A stretch of 64,000 bases of DNA from Tetracladium setigerum (taxonomy: Eukaryota; Ascomycota; Leotiomycetes; Helotiales). The notes below the pieces were generated by a model. The model was not told the DNA's origin, did no database searches, and was given only the letters and a program-made list of their open reading frames with translations. Both the position numbers and the translations under genes were made by a program. This document shows, one piece after another, positions 1 through 11,531 of the stretch. Every line of letters starts with the position of its first letter. Positions within the stretch are counted from its first letter, which is position 1. The DNA lies in NCBI GenBank assembly GCA_031472005.1, contig PZJY01000011.1, forward strand, positions 248,001 through 312,000, written 5' to 3'.

Positions 1-1216
1 TGGATCTGTGAAGTCATCGACGGAATCTGGTGTCATGATCTTCGACCATGTATCGGTGGTTTCTTCCAGCAGGGCATCCCATCCATCCTTCTGCGCGGCA
101 GCCTGTGCATCACGAGCGACCTCTTCGGCATTCTCGTAGCCATCGTTGGATGCAATACCGAGATACTTGTAGAATGTAGCACTTTGTCCAGCTTTCAAGC
201 TGATGTTGAAAGTTTGACCAATAGTGGTGTCGTTGGCTGGAATGTAAGGTCCTGATGCTTGAACACGAGATGTTGAATCGGCAGCAGAATCGGACACGTC
301 AACACCAGAGATGATATAGGCAGCCTTCTCAGGCAGGTTGAGTGGGTGAACGGAGGAGTGGATGATGGTCGAATTGGCAAGCAAACCACTGTCAATTGGC
401 ACGGCGAGGGCTGCGCTGCGACCATCCAGCAAATCGGTAATTGTACCCTCAACATCCTCAGAAGCAGTGATGGTCACCTTTGTAGCACCAACATTCGGCC
501 TCTTCCTGCTGTAGAATGTGGCATAAGAAAGATTGAACGAAGGTCCAGATTTCGGAGTCCAAGTATAGTCCCATTGGCCCAATCCCGACTTGAACGTAAC
601 CTTGGTCTTGAAGTTGGAAATGGTCTTGTTATCGACCTTGGCGTCGAGGTAGTGGTCTCCGAAAGCGAAAATGAGCGCAGTTGGATGGGGTATGCCGGCA
701 ATGAATGATTCCCAGCCGTATTGATTCAACCATGGGTAATTGCTGCCAGTTGTGTTTGGCTGAACATCCCAGAAGCCGGAGATGGTAGCGAAGGAGAAGC
801 GTTCTCGGTAGAATGGCCAACCTCCGATGGGTTGGTTACCATTGGGGTCGCTGGTGTTGGTGTCGATTTCGAAGAAGGGGCCCAATGCAGCCAGAGCAGC
901 TCCGGTATAGCTACAAGATAGAGATTAGAAAACCTCAGAGTGGTGAAAGGAAGAGGAGAGTAAGGAGGAGGAAGAGTGGGAGAAACAGAAGAAAAAGAGA
1001 GTCAACTGTATCATACCCATTGGCCAAGTTCAATCTCGATTGATAGTGGTTTGGAAGATAATTCTCCCCCGTCAGAGACCACTCCGTCTGATTCCAAGCA
1101 AAGTTATCTGGATCTGTAATGGAGAACTGCGGTTGTGCTTGAGCATGGGCAAGCTTGCCCAGGGCCAGCAAAGACCCAACTCCACACCCAAGGACAGAGG
1201 ACTTCATTTCTGCCAA
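1..1216 (-). CDS. Secreted GH65 family glycosidase, acid trehalase type (5' part only)
   Basis: The gene starts at 1216 (a second in-frame ATG at 1207 gives a cleaner signal peptide) and runs off the left edge, so only about 367 residues are seen. Exon 1 is 1017-1216, the intron is 911-1016 (GTATGA...TTGTAG), and exon 2 is 910 to 1, open throughout. The N-terminus is a signal peptide (KSSVLGCGVGSLLALG...AHA). Then come SRLNLANGYTG, GGWPFYRERFSFATISGFWD and YKYLGIASNDGYENAEE, which read like the N-terminal beta-sandwich domain and start of the linker of fungal GH65 acid trehalases. Such enzymes hydrolyse alpha,alpha-trehalose outside the cell or in the vacuole. The (alpha/alpha)6 catalytic barrel lies beyond the window, so catalytic residues cannot be checked. 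The exact substrate (trehalose or a related alpha-glucoside) is inferred from family resemblance. Confidence 0.78.
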
Positions 1217-2760
1217 TCTAATAGTCCGTATGTACTGTACTGTATGTTATGTATACCAATATGTTATGTATACCAATCTATCCAAACCAAGCAAAAGAAA
1301 GTGAGTGCTGCAAGTGAATGATTCTCGAAGAGGCACAAAGAGAGGAAGAGAAGTGACGCTTCAGTGTGGGGTATCCCTTTTATACAGTAGGTAGGTCGAT
1401 CCCTCCATCTTGTGCCCTGATCTTGCCGCCTAGGTTGCTAGGTAAGCTTACCTACAGTAGCTTCCTCGCTGTCGCCGGTACTGTACTTGTAAGAGCTCCC
1501 CTCCCAAGAGACCGAACAAAAAAAAAGAAGAAAATCGCGTGAGAGATCCGCACAAGCAAAAGCATCATGACGTTAGCCAGAAAAACCCCAACCCCATCTT
1601 GCACATCGCGCATCGCATCGCCCTGTCTGTTCGCCCCAACCCGCATTGGGAAGTCTCAAGCAGGTTTGAATGGATCCAACATGGGGTCAAGCTACACTAG
1701 TGCCAGCTATCACAACTAGCGCCAGGTAAGCTAGTGCCAGGAACTCTTACTGTACTGCAAAACTTTGGTCAAGAAGGGGCGAGGCGAGCTAGCTACTCAC
1801 AACTTCCAAGCTACCCCGCCATGCCCAGTCCGGTAATACATCATTCTCATGCCGCTTTGCGGGGAAGAACAGCAGCCACCTACCTACCTACCCTACCTAC
1901 CCTACCACCACACAACCTCCACACAACACACCACAACCCTCCATCAGCCCGCCGTTGGTACTGCAAGGGCTGGGCGAACCATAAACATATGGAGTTAACT
2001 ACCACTCCACCTCCAAACTCGGCCCTTTTCTCTCTTGCAGTTGCAGGCAACACAATAAACACAAGAATCATGACATGAAAAGATCGTCGATGCAACGGGA
2101 GAAAATCACCAATTCTTGGGGTCTTGGTTCCTTGTCCCTTTCGGTCTACGGCACGGGATGAAAGATGGAGATGGCGGGGGGATCACTCGAGAGAATTCCC
2201 AGCTGTCTTCGGCCTGGCCGGATCGATACATTTGCCAGTGACGTCTGGCTTTTCCTCGTTCGTTCGTCCGTTCGTTTGTTCGTTACAGTACCTGGATTGT
2301 TTGTTTGTCTGTTTGTTTTGGTGGGACAGTAACAACTCGCCTCGGTTCGCCTCGCTTCAGGAATGTGTCCATCTTTCTACCCGTTTAAGGGAATTGAATA
2401 ATAATGCAGGAACTCTACCATTAGTATTGTAGTCGGTCGAAAACTTAATGTTACATGCTTAGCACGCATCAATGGCAAACTGAGGCCGGTACAGTAGAAT
2501 CATTTTTTTTAGTCACGGCCTTTACTACAGAAAAAAAAAAAAAAAAGACCAGCTAGGTATGCGGCAGGTATGGTACGATACAATACAATACTGCAGTCCA
2601 GTCCAGTACAGTACAGCAAAGTAAGTCGAGTATTGAAAAGCTGACAATGCGATGCAACCCCGAAAAAAGAAGAATGCACTCAGGCCTAGACATATACATC
2701 TCTATTATTATATTACCTATTTCATTAAGACTATTACTCCTACTACTACTCCTACTGGTA
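1217..2760. other. Intergenic: promoter of the GH65 gene and 3' flank of the ArfGAP gene
   Basis: No supported gene. Upstream of the GH65 start there are two exact tandem copies of a 17-bp unit (1244-1260 and 1261-1277, each ending TATACCAAT) and a TATA-like TTTTATACAG near 1378-1387. Further left are simple repeats: CTACCTACC tracts around 1876-1905, TTCGTTCGTCCGTTCG around 2258-2285, a poly(A) run near 2530-2546 and CAGTCCAGTCCAGTACAGTACAG near 2593-2616. Confidence 0.6.
1244..1277. repeat. Two exact tandem 17-bp repeats in the GH65 upstream region
   Basis: The unit ATGTTATGTATACCAAT occurs twice back to back, 28 bp upstream of the first ATG. Each copy ends in CCAAT. It could be a 5'UTR duplication or a duplicated CCAAT-type site. 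No function is demonstrated. Confidence 0.6.
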
Positions 2761-5180
2761 CTACCTCACCGACCTCGCGCTAATGGTCCCCCATGCATCG
2801 GGACTATGCCGCCCATTCTTCCATCCTCCTGCATCGATGCTCATGCTCTCCTGGCTGATATGCCGAGACCCCCCATTTGCTGGCTGCTGCTGCTGCTGCC
2901 CTGGTGCGAGATGGGCCATGCTGTTCAACAGTGGATTTCCTCCCTGGTACGCTGCTGGTGCAGCTGTCTGGAATGGGTTTCGATTGCCTTGCATCTGCAA
3001 TGAGTTACCACTATTGGGTGGTGGTTGTTGTTGCTGTTGCTGCTGCTGTGGTGCAGAGTATGCTTGAGCCTGCACTTGCTCTTGCACTGGCTGCGCTTCC
3101 TGTTGCGGCCTGGCAGGTGCCATCTGAGGATGATTGAAAAGGTCCATAATGCTTCGGTTATCTGCCTTCATTGGCTGTTGTGGCTGCATTTGAAAGGCTT
3201 GTTGATTCATCTGTTGCTGGTATTGAACTTGTTGGTTGTATGCTTGCTGCGCCGCTTGTTGCTGGGCATTGCCTTGTGCAAAGAAAGGGTTGTAGTGTTG
3301 CTGCGGTTGCTGTTGAGTCTGCTGCTGGGTTTGTTGGGGTGGTCCCTGATCGAACACAGATGAGGGGTATTGTTGCTGCAGTTGCTGGGGTTGCGTTTGC
3401 TGAGGGCTGAATCAAACAGCGAAGACGCGAACTGTTGTTGGTTCTGCTGCTGCTGCTGCTGTTGCTGCTGTTGGTTTCCTTGATCAAAAGGAGATGTAGA
3501 AAATTGCATTGAAGCATTTCCTTGCGCGCCCTGTGAAAGTGGTTGTGTGAAGCTCTGTTGTGTGGTGGCAGATTGCTGAGGATACCCTTGAGGGAATGAA
3601 GACGAAGGAAATTGCGGCGCTGATGAGTCCACCGGACTTTGATATACTGGTGATTGGGTATATGGATTACTCTGGAAATTAGTGTTGACATTGGGTGCTT
3701 GCTGAAATTGTTGCTGCATGAATGGATTGTTGTGGTTTTGTGGGAAGTCTCCTTGTGCCTGACCTTGTGCAGGTAATGTTGCGTATCGAGTGGGTACTAA
3801 AGGAACAGATGGAGCCGCTGATTGCTGGTACATAAGCTGATATGGTGTCTGCTGCTGGGTGATTGGTGCTCCACCTGTGTGGTTTGGAAAGAGAGGTTGT
3901 GGAGGTTGAGTGTTAGATACGGCCATATTTTGAAACGCTTGGTTTAGAGAGTATTGAGATTGGCTCGGGGTCAGGCCGAACGGATTTGTGTTCATCGATG
4001 GGGAAAGGAATGGGTTGTTTGCCGCAGGTTGGTTTTGTAGAGTGTTTTTCGACCCAGTAGACTGAGATGATTGTGGTTGGGCGGGAGGTGGAATATCGAG
4101 CAGGTCAAACGGATTTGTGGATTTTGGCTCCGGAGTTGGTCTGGAGCGATTGACTGCCAGACCAGGACTAAGAGGGAATGCGGGCGTGACTGGTGTACGG
4201 GATCCTCGAGACGATGCAGAATCCCCTGCCTTGTTCCCATTACCCTCTCCTAGCCGCACCAGCGTATCAATGGTCTTTTCAAGATTCCCACCGAGTCCAT
4301 TCAACACTGCCAAGTTCCTCTTTGGATCTGCGAAGCCCATATCCCGTAACCTCGTCATTTTCCAGCCAAGTCTAGCGGTCCAGTGCCAACCTTCGCTGTT
4401 GGAGCGGGCTTGTATTCCCTTTGGTTGTAGTCAGGAGAAGGAGAGCGTCTCCGGGGCAGTGTGTCCACAGGCGGTGGGGGATCGCGTCGACTCTTCGAGG
4501 AGGAAAGCGGGAAGATAGAAGAAGCAGACCTGAAGCCAAACTTACTCCCAGTTTTTGGTGGCAAAGGGGAGGGTTGTCGTCCGAGTTGGAACTCCTCCCT
4601 GTATCATGCCTCGCCGCTGCTGCACGCTCCTGGTATTTCCCACGGATGAACCTTTCCATTGCCGAATCGGCCTCGTCGGCGTCAAAGGGAATTGGGGCTT
4701 CGCATTGTTGGGGTTGTAAATTCGGTTGGACGCGATGTTGCCGACACGCTTCATGTTCTACCATATATTAGATGAGCACACGTGAACATCCTTTCTCCAG
4801 ACATACCTCGACCTGATCGTTGGACCAAGAGTCCATGCTTAGCGATTTAACCTTTGTAATGTGCGTTCCCATCTTGCGATGCAGGGCGGCACAACGCATG
4901 CAGAGGAAGATGCCCAACTAGCGACTGTCAATACCCAAATTGTGCGACTGTCCCAGGAATGCTTACGCTCCAACTTGCCCATCCTGTGAACAAGTAGGTT
5001 AGCAAAGGTGAAAACAGGCGGACATTCAATGGGCTGGCAGCACATTGGGAGGAATATCTTACCTGGATTTCTTGCAGAGCAATCCGCACAAACACTGTTG
5101 CCGGGAACCGACTTGATCAAGTCCTGGAGGGCGCGTTCATTGCGAGCCTGCTGCCGCTTGCTGAGAGTTCCCGACATCAT
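2761..5180 (-). CDS. ArfGAP with UBA domain and Gln-rich tail (Gts1/Ucp3-like), four apparent frameshifts
   Basis: GTPase-activating protein for Arf GTPases in membrane traffic. Exons: 5063-5180, 4967-4983 (17 nt), 4807-4917, and 2761-4757. The ArfGAP domain occupies about residues 1-125, with zinc ligands in VCADC and FLCMRC, then HRKMGTHITKVKSLSMDSW and DADEADSAMERFIRGKY. A UBA domain follows (MTRLRDMGFADPKRNLAVL). The C-terminal half is rich in Gln, Pro and NPF motifs, as in endocytic adaptors. The last exon changes frame four times, always as if one base were missing from a short homopolymer: G4 at 4694-4697, G4 at 4566-4569, T4 at 4358-4361 and G3 at 3404-3406 (plus-strand letters). Read through, it gives about 748 residues without a stop. 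Sequence error is more likely than pseudogenisation. The first two ATGs are adjacent (5180, 5177). Confidence 0.82.
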
Positions 5181-6658
5181 GGAGAGAAAGAAGCAAAGAG
5201 ATGAGGACTAGCTGTCGAGCAGACGGAATTTCCAAGTTGGGGGCGAATTAAATATTACAAGAGAAGAGAAGCTGGAACTCCACAAACAAGATCGTGCCGT
5301 TCCCATGTACGTGTACAGGTCGTTCAATCGTTAGACGGAGCAGCGGGCAGAAGAAGAGATCGCAGGTCGGCGACAGACTAAAGAATTGAAGAGGTTGGTA
5401 GATGTTGAGGAGGATTGTGAAGCTGCGAAATCATATGGTCCAGATGTGAATCTTTAGAATCACCGACAGGAAAAGGAGAGTCGATGGATCGTGGTCGGCC
5501 GTCGGTTCCAAGAGCCTAAGAGTCCAGTGCTTCGACGTCTGGGCGTGTGCAGGTGGTTGTCAATGTGTGGAGGTCGGCCGAGAAGGGCTTGGTGTGCCAG
5601 TGTCAAGCGCAGCTAAGGCCCGTTAAGGAGAGTACCTCGAAGTAACTTTGGGTAAGCGACAAGCAGCCAATATTCCGGGATGTCATTGTGGCACAGAAGG
5701 AGCAACGGATAGACAGAAAAGACGGACGGAACAGCCCCAAAATCTCAACTCTAATTTAAAGCGTTGACCCGCTGTCTGTTTGTGGGATTGGATTGGGATT
5801 GGGAGTTGGATGGTGCAGCGGTACGTACAGCGGTGCGGGATCAGATCCATGCTGCCACCTGGCAGGAGAAGCACAAGGAGAAGCAAGGACTTCATCCCTT
5901 CCTCTCCTTTGAGGGAAAAAAACCAAAGAATCCTCACAACAACATTTTATTCCTATGGGATAGGAACCGGACTGCACTCACAACTCCAAAAGATACAACG
6001 ATGGCAAAGAAAGCCCAACAATCGGATATGTCAGCAGCTTAATTCTCACATCTTTTTCTTTAGTTCCTTGCAAACGGCGGCACTTATTCATCGTCAAGAA
6101 ATTAACTTTCGATATATCTCGGGACCCTCGTCTCTATCCCTACAATACTCCACAATTGTCCACAATCGAAGTCAAAAGAGCTCGTGTCCCGCTAGATCTG
6201 ACCGAGGTCGAGTCTTAGAGATGCCCTCATTTTCTTTCCACTTTCCACTTTCCTCTTTCACTTTATTCTTCTTACCTTCGTCCCTCTGAGAAAAAGAACA
6301 TGGATGGCCATTTTCCATATAAGCAGGGATGCCGCTCCTCAAGAAGCTCAAAAGGCAGAGAAGTCTTTGCAAGTGCTTATTCCGTACTCCGGGCGTATCT
6401 TTCCAAGGCATCAAGCCAATCTGCTTATCAACACGATCCACCGTCTGACCTGGTCCGTCGTCGCCGTCGTCGTCTTCTTTACGTACATCATGTAGAAGTT
6501 TCTACACCTGTTGTTGTGTGCTTTTGCTCATCTTTTGCCATTCTATGATTGCGATTGTTCTCGTATCCTTTGCAGCTCTTTAGAGTACAATACTATCCTC
6601 GAGTTCGCATCTTCTTTATCATTTCGCTTGTTTACATATACATACATAATCTTACAAT
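5181..6658. other. Intergenic: divergent promoters of ArfGAP and cupin genes
   Basis: This 1.5-kb region separates two divergent genes. Only one short candidate ORF is seen (6304-6495, listed separately). Pyrimidine-rich tracts near 6226-6288 and 6590-6660 fit a fungal core promoter and 5'UTR for the cupin gene. Confidence 0.5.
6304..6495 (+). CDS. Candidate 63-residue ORF with a C-terminal hydrophobic segment
   Basis: Not recognised. The ORF encodes a polar N-terminal two-thirds (QEAQKAEKSLQVLIPYSG) and ends in a hydrophobic stretch (WSVVAVVVFFTYIM) right at the C-terminus, the shape of a tail-anchored protein. No intron is needed. It lies in the presumed 5' region of the cupin gene, so it may instead be non-coding leader. 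Coding status is unproven. Confidence 0.3.
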   Translation: MAIFHISRDAAPQEAQKAEKSLQVLIPYSGRIFPRHQANLLINTIHRLTWSVVAVVVFFTYIM

Positions 6659-7348
6659 ATGGCTCCTCCCTCCGCTAATCTCTCCACCATCAAACCCATC
6701 TTCTACCCCTCCACCGCCCCCGAATCCCCTTCCACCCAAACCCTCATCACCTCCCTCTCCCTCCTCCCCATATCGAAGGAGGATACTACGCCGAAACCGA
6801 CCGCGGCCTCTCCAACATCCCCTCCCCCTTCCCCGAATCAACCACCATCTCAACCACAACTTCCTTCGTTCCCGCGCGCCCCGGATTCAACCCCTCCCTT
6901 CGCAGCACCTCTACTACCATCTTCTACCTCCTCACCCCATCCGGTCCTCAAGGCGGATTCCATCGCAACAAAGCCCGTACCGTGCATACCTTGCATTCGG
7001 GTCGCGGGAAATATGTCATTATCCATGCTGATGAGGATGGAAATGGAGATGGAGAAGGGGTGTGGCGAAGCGAGTAGAGGTCTTTACCGTTGGGCATGAT
7101 GTGGCCAAGGGCGAGAAGCTACAGTGGATTGTGGAGGGGGGCAAGTTCAAGGCTTCGTTTTTGTTGCCTGATGTCGATGGGGAGAGGAGAGTGATGGCTT
7201 GTTGATTAGCGAGACGGTCGTGCCTGGCTTTGAGTATGTTGATCATGATTTTTTGAGTGCAGAGGGATTGGGAGAGTTGGTGGGCGCGAAAGGAAAGGAA
7301 GAGTTGAAGTGGTTGCTGAGCCCGTTGGGGAAGTCGGCCCAGAATTAA
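6659..7348 (+). CDS. DUF985 / cupin_5 family protein (RmlC-like cupin), three apparent frameshifts
   Basis: Single-exon gene. Its first ATG is preceded by CTTACAAT. The DUF985 signature HIEGGYYAETDR lies near residue 37, followed by IFYLLTPSG, GGFHRNKARTVHTLHSGRG, QWIVEGGKFKASFLL and VPGFEYVDHDFL, the successive strands of a small cupin barrel. Function in fungi is unknown; relatives are metal-binding cupins. Three frame changes are needed, each equal to one missing base: C4 at 6766-6769, G4 at 7057-7060, and near 7194-7205. With them the reading is about 230 residues ending at the TAA at 7346-7348. Because length, order and motifs are all preserved, sequencing error is the likelier cause, though a recent pseudogene is possible. 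Confidence 0.75.
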
Positions 7349-8306
7349 TTGTCAGAGGGAGGGGGGGTGGTTGGGTGGATAAGCAAGTGATATGTGAAAT
7401 ATATGGGCTGTAGTACAGACTCAAGGAAAGGAGATTTTGGATATTTGGGTTTGGAAGAGATGAGAAATAGAGATTGGTTAGACTTCGCGCTATTGGGCTC
7501 TCTCTTTCAGTTTGATCTATCTTCAAGATCCGAAATTTGAGCATGGTGGTCTCCGAGTGGAGAGTGTTGGGATTGCCGTGAGAATATATCTTTCAATCTG
7601 TTTCTTCCTACCCTCTTAAGATGTCGCATATCACAAGCTCTTCACTGGTAGGTAGTGCACCAGACTAGATCGGAGCTTGTCTTCATGATGCGATCATTTC
7701 ATAGAAGTCATCCAGCAGTAGTGAATTTAAACTCTAGGTCTCATACTTATTACCTAGATGTTCTCTGACACTCGTGCCCTCTTCCAAGTACCCAACCTAA
7801 AATAGTGATTGAAGAGTACAACCTATGGTCTGGCCCTTGAGCCTCATGATGTTGTACAGTACACATGCAGTCAGTCCCTTCTTCAGTCCTTGTACTCCAC
7901 TCTCCGGCACAAAATATCCAACAACCTGGTCCAAAAACACATTCTCAGGAACACATCTTAAAATACACATCCAATCATGGCAGAATTGTTACCAAGCTTC
8001 TACTCATCAACCAACCAACATCATGGCATTGCCGTTGGGTAAATGCGTGGCGCTTGACATCGCGACCTAAGAGGCCAGTAAGATCGACACACAGCTCCAG
8101 CGCTTAAAGGCTCAAGACCACATGCAAGAACTTCCATGCACACAACTAGGACAGAGCAATCGTCTCGACGGATGGGATATATACCTACCCTACCTTTGTG
8201 CGCACTCGGGTTTGCGATCATCTTTTCTTATCTTTTCTCTTTCTCCCACAGAGAGTTTGTTTTTTGTGTTTTCAAAATTGTCGTGTTGAACAAGTGCTCA
8301 GTCAGA
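7349..8306. other. Intergenic: cupin 3' flank and promoter of the DOMON-b561 gene
   Basis: No supported gene. A pyrimidine-rich tract (TCTTTTCTTATCTTTTCTCT near 8220-8240) sits about 70 bp before the next start codon. Confidence 0.5.
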
Positions 8307-10050
8307 ATGGTTCGTCTCATATTTCCAACGGTGCTGGCCACTGGTAAGTCTCCCAAGGACAGGGACCCCCGCATTATTCAGGGGAATGAATTGCTGCAAC
8401 GACCCCACACTCTGAAGCGCGACTGACAGCAGCAATCCAGCTTTCCTCCTCTTCTCAACTACCACAAAAGCTCAAAACAATCTTACAAACACCCTCCCAT
8501 CTTCAACATCCGCATTCTTTTCCAATGATGGCTACTTCTCCTTCGCCCTCACCATCCCCGAAGATGAAGATAGCAGCGAGCTCTACTTTACCATGCAGGG
8601 CAGCGATAATTCCTGGGTCGTGAGTCCCCCTCCCCCTCCAACCAGCTCCAACCAGCTCCAAACAACGCGCCCTTCCTCACAACCACAACCACAAACTAAC
8701 CAATTCATTCATCGCACACAGGCCGTAGGAATGGGAAACGACCAAATGAAGGACTCCCTAATATTCATGGCCTACGCCGACGCCAGCGGCAAAAACGTAA
8801 CACTCAGTCCCCGCCTCTCCTACTCCAACACCGAACCAACCTACACCTCCAGCGTAAAAGTCGAAGTGCTCCCCGGCAGCAGCGTCAGAAATGGCCTCAT
8901 CAAAGTCAATGCCAAATGCTCCAACTGCCGATCCTGGAAAGGCGGAGAAATCAACCCCAAAAGCAGCTCGACGAGTTTCATCTTCGCGAGCGGGCCTGGC
9001 GGTGACATTAAATCGAACTCGAAGAGCGCCGGTGTGAAGAGACATACAACATATGGCTCCTTCATGATGGATCTCACGAAGGCGATTGGCGCGCCGCAGA
9101 TTCCAGATCCTTCGTTGAGGAATAGTACGGCGGGGTCGATTCAGACGAGTTTGGTGAGCGATAAGCGAGATTTCTCGGGGCCGGCGCATGCTGCTTTGAT
9201 GGTGTTGACGTTCTTTGGACTGTTGCCTGCTGGGGTTTTGATTCTGAGGGTTTTCAAGAGCCCGAAGTGGCATGGTGTTGCGCAGGCTCTTTCGATGGCT
9301 TTGGCGCTCGCTGGGGTGGTTATTGGGATATTGATGGGATTGAAATATAACCGCGTATGTCCTCCGTTCCTTAGCATACCTACTTTCTCGTGGGGAAAAA
9401 AAGCAAGCACGAAAGCTAACAACTTATGTGATTTCTAGACCAAGAACTTTAACTCCCCTCACCAGATAATTGGTGTCATTGTCATAGCTGGTCTAATCGG
9501 CCAGTTTGTGCTTGGATTCATGCATCATAGGATCTACACCAAAACACAATCACCCACCAAACTAGCCCCCATTCACGTCTGGCTCGGCCGCTTCGTGATC
9601 ACCTTGGGAATTGTCAATGGATTTGTGTTAGTTTCTCTCTTTCCCTTCCCCTTTCCCACTTCCTTTCCCTTTTCCCTCCCCTCCCACCCTCAAAACCAAA
9701 AAAACCCCCAAAAATCGAACCAAATAAACCAACAAACTAACACAAAAATCTCCAGCGGCTTCCCTCTAGCCCTGAACCCCAAATACGACCTCGCCCTCCT
9801 CGCCATCTTCCTCTTCGTCATCATCATCTTCGGCCCCTTCGCCTTCTGGCGCTACAGACGCAATCAAAAGCAGAAAAATGGCGGATCAGGTGACGGAGCT
9901 GATGATGGCTATCAGTCTCAACCATGGGTTACGCCTGGGCAGTCGAGAACGGATGTGCAGTTGGGGAATGTATCGAGTGTATCGAATGTACAGCAGTGGC
10001 CTCCTGTTTATCAGGGTCAGCCTGGGGTGCAGGGGAGGCAGTTTGTTTAA
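8307..10050 (+). CDS. DOMON-cytochrome b561 membrane protein (ferric reductase-like)
   Basis: Exons 8307-8343, 8441-8619, 8722-9354, 9439-9626 and 9756-10050 join in frame to 443 residues. A signal peptide (VRLIFPTVLATAFLLFSTTTKAQ) is followed by a DOMON domain, about residues 35-210 (DGYFSFALTIPED, WVAVGMGNDQMKDSLIFMAY), of the type found in the heme domain of cellobiose dehydrogenase. A cytochrome b561 region of about five membrane helices follows (HAALMVLTFFGLLPAGVLIL, WHGVAQALSMALALAGVVIG, HHRIYTK, HVWLGRFVITLGIVNG), with His residues placed as heme ligands. The C-terminal tail is polar, Gln/Ser-rich and cytoplasmic. It probably carries out trans-membrane electron transfer at the plasma membrane. 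The final exon starts with GGFPLALNP after a pyrimidine- and A-rich intron. No frame defects. Confidence 0.85.
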
Positions 10051-11531
10051 AGGAAAACGGAATGGGGACTAGGAGGGTTTTGGGATCTTTTTTCGGTGGG
10101 GGTGTTTGGAGGGGTTTTTGGTGTCTGGCGTATGTCTGTATGGTATGGTAGGTAGGTATGATGGAACGAATGAATAGATGTCAAGTCAAACGCCATTGGA
10201 AAAAAGCCGGTCTCTCAAAGGGTGTTACAGTAGGTATATACCTGCCCAGGTCCCGACCTAAGTACTCATTAAGCTCTGAGTACCCTTTTAGGGAGCCAGA
10301 AACATTAATAGGTCGCTTTATGAACTTTTTTTTCCAAACCTTTCATGCTTGTGTCCCCCTTCTTTCTTTTCGGAAGTTCACGATTCCGGCGCGGGTCGTT
10401 TATTATATCTCTAATCATCATATATCTACCCACCCACCTACCCACCCCACTGGGGCCACTAGCAGTTTATGAAAATAGCCGCTGGATAATGCATGCGATC
10501 AAGATTCGATGTTAAAAAGCTGTCAGTGTTGAAAATAAGCGCCGAACGAACCGCACAAAGCGGGTTTGAAACGAGGTCGTTTAGATTGCGCTAAGGGCGG
10601 GGCGGGTCGAGCGAGGCTCATGGGCTCTCCGTTGGGCTCGCGGGGAGAAGGAAAAAAGAAAGAAAGACGAGGCTGAAAAGCGGAAAAACAAGATAGTCAT
10701 TTTGGGATTAAGGGTTGTAAGCGCTTGTTTTCGAACTTTGGGTTGTTGGTTCAGGGTTCTTGTTTATGGATGAAAGTAGAGTAACTAAGTCCTGTACTGT
10801 ACCCGGGAAGGAAAAGGCTCAATGTGGGTACATACAGAAGTACTGTACAATCTCCCCACGATCTTGAGAAATCTCGCGGCTAATTTAAATTAACAGACTG
10901 GCTTTTTGGCGCGTAGACGCCTGGTTAAAGCCTTTTCATTGGATTGAAATCTTGTTATTGTTTTTCCGTTCCATCTTCTCTCCTCCTCGCTTCTCTTTGG
11001 GAACAACCCGGGAAAGGCTCAACTTTGCGGCCTTGTCTTGGTGGCCATATCTGCGGGCTATTTACTTACTTTTACTAGGGTTGATTGAACGGATTTAGCT
11101 GCATGAGAGAAGTTCTTACATGTTGGTGTTTTATATTTCCTAGGAGTGGGAAGGTGTTGGGAATAGTTATCGTGGGGGAGGTTAGGCGTGTGTTGGTTGT
11201 CGAAAATAGTTGGTATATCATTGTTGATGTTCTCCTCTTCTCTTTCGCTGCTTGGAAATGTTTTCTTTCGCTTCTGGATGTGCGATCGCTTTTCTTCTGT
11301 TTTGGTCCTGATTGTCTTTCATTTTTTCATTTATCCTCTCTGTGTGTTTGATTTTGCGTGAGAGTATTTTGCTTTACTGCTGGACAGTCTTCACACTCTC
11401 ACAGTTCTATCTTACTCTCCTTTCAGACCTACTTGCTTCGACTTTCGTTTGTTGGAATACCCTACTCTATCCTATCGTCTCGATATCAAAATCACACACT
11501 CTCTCTCATTCTACGACCAAAATCTACCACA
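10051..11531. other. Intergenic: long promoter region of the secreted repeat protein
   Basis: About 1.5 kb without a supported gene. It holds short runs such as CCCACCCACCTACCCACC (10427-10446), an AAAGAAAGAAAG tract near 10656-10667, GTACTGTAC near 10792-10801 and GTACTGTACAA near 10840-10850. The last 190 bp are strongly pyrimidine-rich, as expected for a 5'UTR. Confidence 0.5.

Noticed and set aside
2783..3367. Leu/Cys/Val-rich ORFs on the plus strand opposite the Gln-rich tail of the ArfGAP
   Set aside because: They are antisense readings of CAG/CAA-rich codons, with low-complexity composition forced by the other strand.
10427..10446. CCCACCCACCTACCC tract as a telomere-like repeat
   Set aside because: Too short and not TTAGGG/CCCTAA; a simple repeat only.
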